From contig NZ_GL883086.1 of assembly GCF_000204035.1 (NCBI RefSeq), positions 1,158,004 through 1,190,006 of the forward strand: a DNA stretch of 32,003 bases, read 5' to 3'. The DNA comes from Brevundimonas diminuta ATCC 11568. GTDB taxonomy: Bacteria > Pseudomonadota > Alphaproteobacteria > Caulobacterales > Caulobacteraceae. The notes under the pieces are model-generated. The model did no database searches. It was not told the DNA's origin and saw only the letters and a list, made by a program, of their open reading frames with translations. Position 1 is the first letter of the stretch. Every line of letters starts with the position of its first letter. Below, piece by piece: positions 11,885-18,992 of the stretch. Made by a program: the position numbers and the translations under genes.

Positions 11885-12664
11885 CTATTTGATGTCGCAG
11901 TTGGGCTTCAGGCCGCCTTCCAGCAGCTTGGTCCACACCGTCTCGGCGTCATCGGCGAAGGCGAACAGCTTCATGTCCGACGCCTTGACCATGCCGTGCT
12001 CGATCAGGGTGTCGAAGTTGATGACCGAACGCCAATAGGCCTCGTCGAACAGGACGATGGGGATCGGCGGGGCCTTGTCCGTCTGGCGCAGGGTCAGGAT
12101 CTCGAACAATTCGTCCAGAGTGCCGAAACCGCCGGGGAAGACCACCAGGGCGTTGGCCCGCATGGCCAGGTGCATCTTGCGCATGGCGAAGTAGTGGAAC
12201 TGGAACGTCAGTTCAGGCGTCGACCACGGGTTCGGGAACTGCTCGTGCGGCAGGGTGACATTGAAGCCGATCGAGGGCGCCCCGGCCTCGTGCGCGCCCT
12301 GGTTGGCGGCCTGCATGATGCCCGGCCCGCCGCCCGTGGCGATGACGTTGTCGCGCACCTCGCCCGGCTCGCCGCGGAAGGCGCCGCCGCGTTCGGAGGC
12401 GATGCGGCCGAACTGACGCGCCTGCTCGTACCAGTAGGCGTGGCGGCCGTCGCCGTTCACGCCGACGCGGGCGCTGCCGAAGACCACGATGGTCGAGCGC
12501 ACGCCCCAGGCCTTCAGCGCCTGCTCGGCCTTTTCATACTCCATCAGGAAGCGCACGCCGCGCATCGACTCGCCCAGCAGGAAGTCCTGATCCAGGGCGG
12601 CCAGACGATAGGAGGGCGAGGCCAACTGGGCCTCGTTGGCGAGCTTCTGTTGTTCGGGGGACAT
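11885..12664 (-). CDS. LOG-family (TIGR00730) nucleotide 5'-monophosphate nucleosidase-like protein
   Basis: The 259 residues contain the two LOG motifs: GGGPGIMQAAN at 111-121 and PGGFGTLDELFE at 177-188. The family cleaves the N-glycosidic bond of nucleoside monophosphates; plant LOG activates cytokinins, and the E. coli member PpnN cleaves purine and pyrimidine monophosphates and is regulated by (p)ppGpp. This protein has an N-terminal extension of about 55 residues before the Rossmann core, but is much shorter than PpnN. The start at 12664 (MSPEQQKLANEAQ) has AAGG upstream; the alternative TTG 12721 would overlap rsh. It lies 37 bp after rsh, the ppGpp enzyme, and before pyrE. The substrate is unknown. 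Confidence 0.88.
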   Translation of the reverse strand: MSPEQQKLANEAQLASPSYRLAALDQDFLLGESMRGVRFLMEYEKAEQALKAWGVRSTIVVFGSARVGVNGDGRHAYWYEQARQFGRIASERGGAFRGEPGEVRDNVIATGGGPGIMQAANQGAHEAGAPSIGFNVTLPHEQFPNPWSTPELTFQFHYFAMRKMHLAMRANALVVFPGGFGTLDELFEILTLRQTDKAPPIPIVLFDEAYWRSVINFDTLIEHGMVKASDMKLFAFADDAETVWTKLLEGGLKPNCDIK

Positions 12665-12701
12665 TTCGACCTTTGAGAAAACTGATGGCGTCAGCGTCGG
12701 C

Positions 12702-14963
12702 TCAGCCGCGCGCGCGATCAACCGTATCGACGTAGGGATTGGCCCTCAGCGCCGCAATGATCATGGTGGCGTGGCGGGCGTCCTCGACCTCCACGTCGAT
12801 ATCGATGTCGTAGAAGTCGTGCTGCCGGTGCGCCATCGACAGATTCAGAATGTTGCCGCCCGCCTCGCCGATGATGGAGGCCACCTGCCCCAGCACGCCG
12901 CGCGCATTGGTCAGGGTGGCGTGCAGCTTGACCGCGCCGACGGCGCTGCGCTCGGCCTGCGGCGTCCATTGCAGATCCTGCCAAACGGAGTCGTCATCGG
13001 CGAAATCGGCCAGGGTCTGACAGTCGATGGTGTGGACGGTCAGTCCCTTGTCCGGCTCAAGAATGCCGACGATGCGGTCGCCCGGCACCGGCGAGCAACA
13101 CTGGCCGAAATGGATGCTGACGCCCGGCGTCAGACCGCCGCCGCGCACGAACAGACGCGGCGATTCCTCGCCGATGCGCTTGCGCTCCGGCCCGGCCTTC
13201 AGCTGGCCCTTCAGCGCCGGGAACAGGGTCTCGGCCACGCGCGTGGCCGTCAGACGCCCCCGGCCGATGGCGTCGAACATGTCCTCCTCCGACGGCATGG
13301 CGAAGGTCTTCAGCACCTCCGACAGCTTGACGTCGGCCAGCGACTTGCCCGCCCGCTCCAGTGTCTGCTCCAGCGTCGTCTTGCCCAGGCGCACGAACTC
13401 TTCGCGCTCCGACGAGCGGATGAATCGACGGATGGCCGAGCGCGCCCGGCCCGTGACGGTCAGGCTGCGCCAGTCGGTGGGCGCCTCGCGCTTGGTCCCG
13501 CGGATGATCTCGACCACGTCGCCGTTCTGAAGCGCCGTGCGCATGGGCTTCAGCTCGCCGTTGATCTTGACCCCGACGGCGGTGTCCCCGACCTCGGTGT
13601 GGACGGCGTAGGCGAAGTCCAGCGGCATCCCCCCGCGCGGCAGGGTGATCAGCGCCCCCTTGGGCGTGAAGACGAAGACCTGATCCAGATACATTTCGAG
13701 CTTGGCGTGCTCGACCCAGTCTTCGCCGCCCTCCCCGTGCTCGATCACCTGAACCAGATGGCGCAGGTTCAGTAGGGGATCGCGGCCGCCATCCGCCTCC
13801 ATCGCCTCACGGTCGAAGCCGTAGGACTGGTTCTTGTAGGCCCAGTGCGCCGCCACCCCGTCCTCGGCCACGCGGTCCATGATCTCGGTGCGGATCTGCA
13901 TCTCGATGCGCAGCCCGCCCGGCCCGACGACCGTGGTGTGCAGCGAGCGGTAGTTGTTCGACTTGGGCGTCGAGATGAAGTCCTTGAACCGTTCCGGCAC
14001 CATCGGCCACGCGCGGTGAATAACGCCCAAGGCGCGGTAACAGTCGTCCTCGCTCTCGACGATGACGCGGAAGCCGTAGATGTCCGACAGGGATGAAAAG
14101 CCGACCGTCTTGCGCTGCAGCTTGCGCCAGATGGAATAGGGCGTCTTCTCGCGCCCCTTGACCCGCGCGGTCAGCCCCGCCTCGGACAGCACCCGTTCGA
14201 TCTCGGGCGAGACGGCCTCGATGGCGCTGCCGTTCTCCAGCTTCAGCGCCTCCAGGCGGCGCTGGATGGCGACGCGCGCCGTGGCGTTCAGATGCTCGAA
14301 CGCCAGCTCCTCCAGCTCGGCGGCGATGGAGTGGATGCCTATCGACCGGCCCAGGGGGGCGTAGACTTCCAGCGTCTCGCGGCTGATGCGCTCGCGCTTC
14401 TCCGGCTTCACGAAGTGAAGGGTGCGCATGTTGTGCAGGCGGTCCGCCAGCTTGACCAGCAGCACCCGCACGTCGCGCGAAATGGCCAGGATGAACTTGC
14501 GCAGGTTCTCGGCCTGACGCGTGTGCTCGGCCTGAAGCTCCAGCCGCGACAGCTTGGTTACGCCCTCGACCAGGACGGCGACCTCTTCGCCGAACATCTC
14601 GGCGATGTCCTCGCGCGTGGCCGAGGTGTCCTCGACCACATCGTGCAGCAGGGCCGTGACGATGGTCGCCGTATCCAGCCGATAGTCGGTCAGGATGCCC
14701 GCGACCTGGATCGGATGGGCGAAATAGGGATCGCCCGAGGCCCGCAGCTGCGAGCCGTGCATCTTCATCGCATAGACATAGGCGCGGTTCAGCAGCGCCT
14801 CGTCGGCAGTCGGATCATAGGCCTTGACCGCCTCGATCAGTTCGAACTGGCGCATGATCGGTGCGCGCTTGGTATCAGACAATGCAGGGCCTTCAGACGA
14901 CTTCGGCGCCGCCCCGGCAGGGGACGACGCCGACTTGTCTTGCAGATTCGCGGGTTGGTCCAT
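12702..14963 (-). CDS. rsh: Bifunctional (p)ppGpp synthetase/hydrolase, Rel/Spo homologue
   Basis: This is the single long RSH enzyme expected in alphaproteobacteria (SpoT or Rel in Caulobacter), controlling the stringent response. In 753 residues it shows an HD hydrolase domain (His83, His107-Asp108, HDVVED at 107-112, and DRLHN near 174), a nucleotidyltransferase synthetase domain (about 265-375, with YSIWRKL, NNYRSLHTTV and EMQIRTE), a TGS domain (about 428-490), a conserved-cysteine region (QCCSPVPGD at 621-629) and a C-terminal ACT domain (about 677-747). Both catalytic halves look intact, so it should make and degrade ppGpp. It lies 59 bp downstream of rpoZ, a conserved pairing, since omega helps RNA polymerase respond to ppGpp. 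Confidence 0.95.
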   Translation of the reverse strand: MDQPANLQDKSASSPAGAAPKSSEGPALSDTKRAPIMRQFELIEAVKAYDPTADEALLNRAYVYAMKMHGSQLRASGDPYFAHPIQVAGILTDYRLDTATIVTALLHDVVEDTSATREDIAEMFGEEVAVLVEGVTKLSRLELQAEHTRQAENLRKFILAISRDVRVLLVKLADRLHNMRTLHFVKPEKRERISRETLEVYAPLGRSIGIHSIAAELEELAFEHLNATARVAIQRRLEALKLENGSAIEAVSPEIERVLSEAGLTARVKGREKTPYSIWRKLQRKTVGFSSLSDIYGFRVIVESEDDCYRALGVIHRAWPMVPERFKDFISTPKSNNYRSLHTTVVGPGGLRIEMQIRTEIMDRVAEDGVAAHWAYKNQSYGFDREAMEADGGRDPLLNLRHLVQVIEHGEGGEDWVEHAKLEMYLDQVFVFTPKGALITLPRGGMPLDFAYAVHTEVGDTAVGVKINGELKPMRTALQNGDVVEIIRGTKREAPTDWRSLTVTGRARSAIRRFIRSSEREEFVRLGKTTLEQTLERAGKSLADVKLSEVLKTFAMPSEEDMFDAIGRGRLTATRVAETLFPALKGQLKAGPERKRIGEESPRLFVRGGGLTPGVSIHFGQCCSPVPGDRIVGILEPDKGLTVHTIDCQTLADFADDDSVWQDLQWTPQAERSAVGAVKLHATLTNARGVLGQVASIIGEAGGNILNLSMAHRQHDFYDIDIDVEVEDARHATMIIAALRANPYVDTVDRARG

Positions 14964-15022
14964 CGGCGTGTCCGCCAGGGGCCGCGCCGTTGAGGAGGTG
15001 ACGCCGGTGACAGGCTCTGCCG

Positions 15023-15382
15023 TCAGTAGCGTTCCTCCTGGCCCCCGTCGCGGTCGCTCTGCAGCGCGCGGATCAGTTCGGCTTCGGCCATGTTCATGTG
15101 CTGCGGCTCGGCCAGCAGGGCCACGACTTCGGCTTCATCCTCGGCCTCGGTCCGCTCATCGACCCGTTGCAGGGTGGTGATGATGTTCTCGCGCAGTTCG
15201 TCCGGGGTGACGGTGTCCTCGGCCAGTTCGCGCAGGGCGACGACCGGGTTCTTGTCGTTGTCGCGGTCCAGCGTCAGCGGCGCGCCGTTGGCGATGTTGC
15301 GGGCGCGGTGACCGGCCAGCAGAACCAGACCAAAGCGGTTCGGCACCTTTTCGATGCAGTCTTCGACAGTGACGCGGGCCAT
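15023..15382 (-). CDS. rpoZ: RNA polymerase omega subunit
   Basis: Omega chaperones the beta' subunit and forms part of one ppGpp site on RNA polymerase. The 119 residues begin [17 protein letters not shown], then [15 protein letters not shown] and [15 protein letters not shown], the conserved omega core. The acidic tail after about residue 75 is longer than in E. coli (91 residues) and normal for this group. The ATG at 15382 is preceded by GAGGAAATTC, a fair ribosome site. The open frame extends to 15577, but only in unrelated sequence. Followed by rsh on the same strand. Confidence 0.94.
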   Translation of the reverse strand: MARVTVEDCIEKVPNRFGLVLLAGHRARNIANGAPLTLDRDNDKNPVVALRELAEDTVTPDELRENIITTLQRVDERTEAEDEAEVVALLAEPQHMNMAEAELIRALQSDRDGGQEERY

Positions 15383-15413
15383 GAATTTCCTCTGGCGGCA
15401 GGGAGAACCGCAC

Positions 15414-15442
15414 AAAATATAGGTTGAAAGCCGATTGTGCAA
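15414..15442 (-). promoter_or_regulatory. Candidate promoter for rpoZ-rsh
   Basis: On the minus strand TTGCAC (15437-15442) and TATTTT (15414-15419) are 17 bases apart, with an overlapping TATATT at 15416-15421. They lie about 30-60 bases before the rpoZ start, in the only AT-rich patch of the 130-bp gap after folK. Just upstream, 15444-15457 is a perfect five-pair GC hairpin (GCCGC/GCGGC, four-base loop) that could end folK transcripts, but it has no clean T tract. Confidence 0.45.
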
Positions 15443-15512
15443 CGCCGCGAAGGCGGCATTGGGGCGGATCGGCGTCAGTTGCGCCTCCCCTCGCCCGACA
15501 GACGGCCCGACG

Positions 15513-16064
15513 TCAACCCCTCGGCAGGGGTCGAGCATCCTCGCCGACCGTGGCCGCCGCCGCCAGATCGCGCGCACGACGGCCGCAAACCGGATGCGTC
15601 CACTCCGGCGCCACCTCGGCCAGCGGCCCCATGACGAACAGCCGGTCGGCCGCTCGCGGATGCGGCAGAATCAGCCCGTTCAGATCGCCGCTGAGCCGCC
15701 CATAGGCGATCAGATCCAGATCCAGCGTGCGCGGCGCATTGCGCGCCGTCCGCACCCGGCCGAACAGATCCTCGATCCGCCCCAGGGTCTGCATCAGGGT
15801 TGAGGCGTCCTGGGCGGTGCTGACTACGGCCACGCCGTTCAGGAAGGGTGGGTCGCTGGGGTCAGGCCAGGCCTGGGACGACCACCAGGACGAACGCGCC
15901 AGCACATCCACCCCCTCGGCGCGGAACCGAGCCAGCGCCGCCTCCAGCGCCACGACACAGGACGACCAATCACCCTTGTCATTGCAGCCCAGTGCGACGA
16001 TGACTGCCGCGTCCAGATCGGTCTCGCCCCAGGATTCTCCTGCGGCGTCGGTCGGGGCGTTCAT
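15513..16064 (-). CDS. folK: 2-amino-4-hydroxy-6-hydroxymethyldihydropteridine diphosphokinase
   Basis: FolK transfers pyrophosphate from ATP to 6-hydroxymethyldihydropterin in folate synthesis. About 183 residues from ATG 16064 contain [13 protein letters not shown] (the family's opening strand and loop), [11 protein letters not shown] (the FxNxV motif) and [16 protein letters not shown], the HPPK signature with the RTLDLDLI core. [25 protein letters not shown] sequence near the end matches the family close. The start is uncertain: ATG at 16064, 16076 or 16100 are all in frame; the last would overlap the start of the divergent NYN gene. It lies upstream of rpoZ, which seems to have its own promoter. 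Confidence 0.88.
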   Translation of the reverse strand: MNAPTDAAGESWGETDLDAAVIVALGCNDKGDWSSCVVALEAALARFRAEGVDVLARSSWWSSQAWPDPSDPPFLNGVAVVSTAQDASTLMQTLGRIEDLFGRVRTARNAPRTLDLDLIAYGRLSGDLNGLILPHPRAADRLFVMGPLAEVAPEWTHPVCGRRARDLAAAATVGEDARPLPRG

Positions 16065-16098
16065 TTTCTCGACCATATCGACGGACTCATTTTCCTTC

Positions 16099-16680
16099 AT
16101 GACCGACCATCCCGATGACCGCATCGCCCTGTTCATCGACGGCGCCAACCTCTATTCGGCCGCGCGCGCCCTGAACTGCGATCTCGACTTCAAGAAGCTG
16201 TCCACCTGGTTCGTCGGCGAAGGCCGATTGATCCGCGCCTATTATTACACGGCCATCATCGAGGGCGAAGAATTCTCGCCCGTGCGGCCGCTGGTCGACT
16301 GGCTCGACTACAACGGCTTCACCGTGGTGACCAAGCCGGTCAAACGCTTCACCGACGCCCAGGGCCACAGCCGCACCAAGGGCAATATGGACATGGAGAT
16401 CGCTGTCGACATGCTGGAGCTGGCGCCGCGCCTGGATCAGGCGGTGCTGTTCTCGGGCGACGGCGACTTCCGCCGTGTGGTGCAGGCTCTGCAGGCCAAG
16501 GGCGTGCGCGTCACCGTCGTCTCGACCGTCAAGAGCCAGCCGCCCCAGATTTCCGACGACCTGCGCCGTCAGGCCGACGCCTTCGTTGATCTGGCCGACA
16601 TCATGAACCAGGTCGGCAAGCCCAAGGCCGCGATGAATCAGGGCGTGACCCGCACCCTGGACCGGAGCGATCGCGCGTGA
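16099..16680 (+). CDS. NYN-domain (LabA/DUF88-type) predicted nuclease
   Basis: The 193 residues form a single NYN (PIN-like) domain: ALFIDGANLY with Asp14, KGNMDMEIAVDML with Asp98 and Asp104, and AVLFSGDGDFRRVV with Asp121 and Asp123. These acidic residues would bind metal as in PIN nucleases. Bacterial LabA-like proteins are annotated as predicted RNases; no substrate is established for this branch. The GTG of the next gene overlaps its stop by four bases, so it is probably translated together with the uracil-DNA glycosylase. Its ATG is only 34 bp from the chosen folK start on the other strand, leaving little room for a promoter outside folK. Confidence 0.9.
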   Translation: MTDHPDDRIALFIDGANLYSAARALNCDLDFKKLSTWFVGEGRLIRAYYYTAIIEGEEFSPVRPLVDWLDYNGFTVVTKPVKRFTDAQGHSRTKGNMDMEIAVDMLELAPRLDQAVLFSGDGDFRRVVQALQAKGVRVTVVSTVKSQPPQISDDLRRQADAFVDLADIMNQVGKPKAAMNQGVTRTLDRSDRA

Positions 16681-17321
16681 GCGCAGCGTTGACCCCGGAA
16701 CCGGCGCGCGACTGCCCCCTGTGCCCGCGCCTGGTCGCCTATCGCGCCGAGAACGCGCGTCAGAACCCGGACTGGTGGAACGGTCCGGCGCCCTCGTTCG
16801 GCGATCCGAACGCGCGTCTGCTGATCGCAGGCCTGGCGCCGGGCCGCACCGGCGCCAACCGCACGGGCCGCCCCTTCACCGGAGACCACGCAGGCTGGCT
16901 GCTGTATGACACGCTGAAGAAGACCGGCTTTGCAAAGGGGTCTTACGATCCTGATGGCCACGATGACCTGACGCTGGTCGACTGCATGATCACCAACGCC
17001 GTGCGCTGCGCCCCGCCGCAGAACAAGCCGACGGCGACGGAAGAGAACACCTGCCGCCCCTTCCTGGTGGATCGGCTGACCGCCCTGCCCCGGCTGAAGG
17101 TGATCGTGACCCTGGGCGACGTGTCGCGGCGCAGCATCCTGCGGACGCTGGGCTATCCCGGCTCAGCCATTCCCGCCGGGCATGGCGTCGAGGGCCAGGT
17201 CGGCCCCTATACGCTAATCAACAGCTACCACTGCTCACGGCTGAATACGAACACGGGCCGACTGACGGCGGAAATGTTCGAGGACATCTTCAAGCGCGCG
17301 AAGGCGGCCCTGGAAGCTTGA
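16677..17321 (+). CDS. Uracil-DNA glycosylase, type 5 (UdgB-like, Fe-S)
   Basis: UDGb enzymes remove uracil and other deaminated bases from DNA to start base excision repair. The 214 residues carry motif A, GLAPGRTGANRTGR-FTGD at 52-70, and the second motif HCSRLNTNTGRLT from His185, both diagnostic for family 5. Cys13, Cys16, Cys111 and Cys126 are placed like the ligands of the 4Fe-4S cluster of families 4 and 5. The start is GTG at 16677, overlapping the NYN stop as GTGA. The stop is four bases before the stop of the convergent amidase. Confidence 0.92.
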   Translation: MSAALTPEPARDCPLCPRLVAYRAENARQNPDWWNGPAPSFGDPNARLLIAGLAPGRTGANRTGRPFTGDHAGWLLYDTLKKTGFAKGSYDPDGHDDLTLVDCMITNAVRCAPPQNKPTATEENTCRPFLVDRLTALPRLKVIVTLGDVSRRSILRTLGYPGSAIPAGHGVEGQVGPYTLINSYHCSRLNTNTGRLTAEMFEDIFKRAKAALEA

Positions 17322-17325
17322 AACC

Positions 17326-18537
17326 TCAGCCGCCGGCGATATCCCCGGCGACCATCACCGGGGCGGCCGGCTCGCGGAAATAACGGTCGATGCCCTCGGC
17401 GACCGAGCGCATCAGGCGGCGACGGGCGCGTTCATCGCTCAGGACGCGCTCATCCTCCGGATTGGTGATGAAGCCCATCTCCAGCAGGATGGCCGGAACG
17501 TCCGGCGCCAACAGCACGGCCAGACCCGCATCGCGGTGACTGCGGCGCAGCAGCGGATGGTCCGCGCCTTCCAGGTGGGTCAGCAGCACCCGCGCGAACT
17601 GGGCCGAGCGGTTCTGTGTGGCGCGCTGGGTCATGTCCAGCAGGATGCGGTCGACCGAGGGGTCGCGCCCCGGCAGGCGCAGGTCGCGCTGCCAGTCGTC
17701 GCCCTTGGTGAACTCGCGCACGGCGCGACCGGCGCCCTGTTCCGACAGGGTATAGACGCTGGCGCCGCGCAAGGCCGGGTCCGAACCGGCGTCGGCGTGC
17801 AGGGAGATGAACAGGTCGGCGCCCGCGTCACGGGCGATCTGCACCCGGCGGCCGTGCACCACATAGACGTCGCCGTCGCGGGTCAGGCGCACGCGATAGC
17901 GGCCGGTGCGCTCCAGCGCCGTCTTGAGTTCGCGGGCGGCGGCCAGGGTGACGGCCTTTTCCTGAACATGCTGGCCCTGGGCGCCGGGATCGCGGCCGCC
18001 GTGGCCGGCGTCGATGACGATCAGGGGCTTTTCGGCGCGAGCCTGTTCTCGGCGCGGGGCGGCGACCGGAACCGCAGCGGCGGCGCCCGTGGCCTTCAGA
18101 TCGATGACGTAGCGATAGTGGTCCACCCCGTCGCCGGGCGGCAACAGGAAGCGGCGCTCGATCTCGGCGCCGCGCGCCAGGTCCAGCCGCACGCGCGACG
18201 CGCCCGAGGCCGCGCTGACCTCATAGCCGCGCACCAGGCCCGAGCCGCTGCCTTCCAGACCGCGCGCAGGATTGACGCCCGCCAGGGACAGGATGACCCG
18301 CCCGGCCGAACCGTCCTCGATCACCTGACCGCGCGTCGAGCGGCCCAGATCCAGCACCACGCGGGTCCGCTGGGCGTCGCCGCCGAAACGCAGACGCACG
18401 ATTTCGCCGTCCGGACCGAAGGCCAGACCGCGCGTCGCCGTGAACGCGACAAGGCAGATGACGACGAACGCAAGGCCGGTCATCGACCACTCGCGCACGC
18501 CCCAACGGCTCAGATTGTCACGCCACCGACCCAACAT
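17326..18537 (-). CDS. amiC: N-acetylmuramoyl-L-alanine amidase, AmiC type
   Basis: AmiC-type enzymes cut the amide bond between MurNAc and the peptide in peptidoglycan, separating daughter cells. The 403 residues have a hydrophobic signal/anchor at about 19-38, an AMIN-like domain at about 44-148 (VRLRFGGDAQRTRVVLDL) that targets septal wall, and an Amidase_3 catalytic domain at about 170-390. The zinc ligands are His179 (IDAGHGGRDPG), Glu193 and His247 (FISLHADA), with catalytic Glu353 in LLEMGFITNPEDE. In Caulobacter a sole amidase of this type is controlled by septal LytM factors. A gene of this kind next to rne, divergently read, fits the Caulobacterales layout. Start ATG 18537. Confidence 0.92.
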   Translation of the reverse strand: MLGRWRDNLSRWGVREWSMTGLAFVVICLVAFTATRGLAFGPDGEIVRLRFGGDAQRTRVVLDLGRSTRGQVIEDGSAGRVILSLAGVNPARGLEGSGSGLVRGYEVSAASGASRVRLDLARGAEIERRFLLPPGDGVDHYRYVIDLKATGAAAAVPVAAPRREQARAEKPLIVIDAGHGGRDPGAQGQHVQEKAVTLAAARELKTALERTGRYRVRLTRDGDVYVVHGRRVQIARDAGADLFISLHADAGSDPALRGASVYTLSEQGAGRAVREFTKGDDWQRDLRLPGRDPSVDRILLDMTQRATQNRSAQFARVLLTHLEGADHPLLRRSHRDAGLAVLLAPDVPAILLEMGFITNPEDERVLSDERARRRLMRSVAEGIDRYFREPAAPVMVAGDIAGG

Positions 18538-18992
18538 CAGAGGGAAATCGCCCTGCAGTTTAGAAGCCAGGATGAGCCCAGGGTTTAAGGATTTCGTTAA
18601 GACCTCTTACCGGCGCGCGGTTCTTTTATTTTCCGCAACATCTGCCTATTATCGGTTCCGCATGCGAACGATCGCGCCGCCCGGCACTGTGTCGGGATCA
18701 GGCGCGCCCTCCTCGCGGCGTTGAACTTTTCACCAATTCCGAGGATCGCGCGGCCTGGCCGTCGATCCGAAGATACGGGTTCGGGATGCGGCCTTGATCG
18801 GCGCGTCCGGGCCCAGGACCGACAACCTTATGGGCCGACCCGCCTGCGCTCCCGAACGGCAAGACCATGCCGCTCTCGCTTTTAGCGAGGGGATGACGCG
18901 CGCCCTGGCCCCCATTTCCATTCGGCGAGCCGCCCCTATTCCCGCGACTGCGTTCGCGGCGCACGGCCTGGCGCGCCTGAGAGAGACCTTCA
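18538..18992 (+). promoter_or_regulatory. 455-bp gap: amiC promoter region and long rne leader
   Basis: No convincing gene lies here. From left to right it holds an AT-rich stretch (about 18584-18655) with TTAA repeats and a TATTAT element, then a GC-rich transcribed leader of about 330 bases before RNase E. Two small inverted repeats could fold in the leader: CCGAA/TTCGG at 18767-18784 (eight-base loop) and CCGCG/CGCGG at 18942-18959 (eight-base loop), the latter 33 bases before the ATG. In E. coli the rne mRNA has a leader of about 360 bases with hairpins that RNase E itself recognises to limit its own synthesis. A similar role here is inference. Confidence 0.5.
18624..18652 (+). promoter_or_regulatory. 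Candidate rne promoter
   Basis: TATTAT at 18647-18652 is a good -10 element, preceded 17 bases upstream by a poor -35 (TTTTAT at 18624-18629). Transcription would begin near 18659, giving a leader of about 330 bases. It is the best AT-rich -10 in the gap. Confidence 0.4.

Noticed and set aside
18585..18600. CtrA-like TTAA repeats near the amiC and rne starts
   Set aside because: The spacing between the two TTAA elements is eight bases, not the seven of the CtrA consensus, and the following C is missing. I do not call it a site without binding data.
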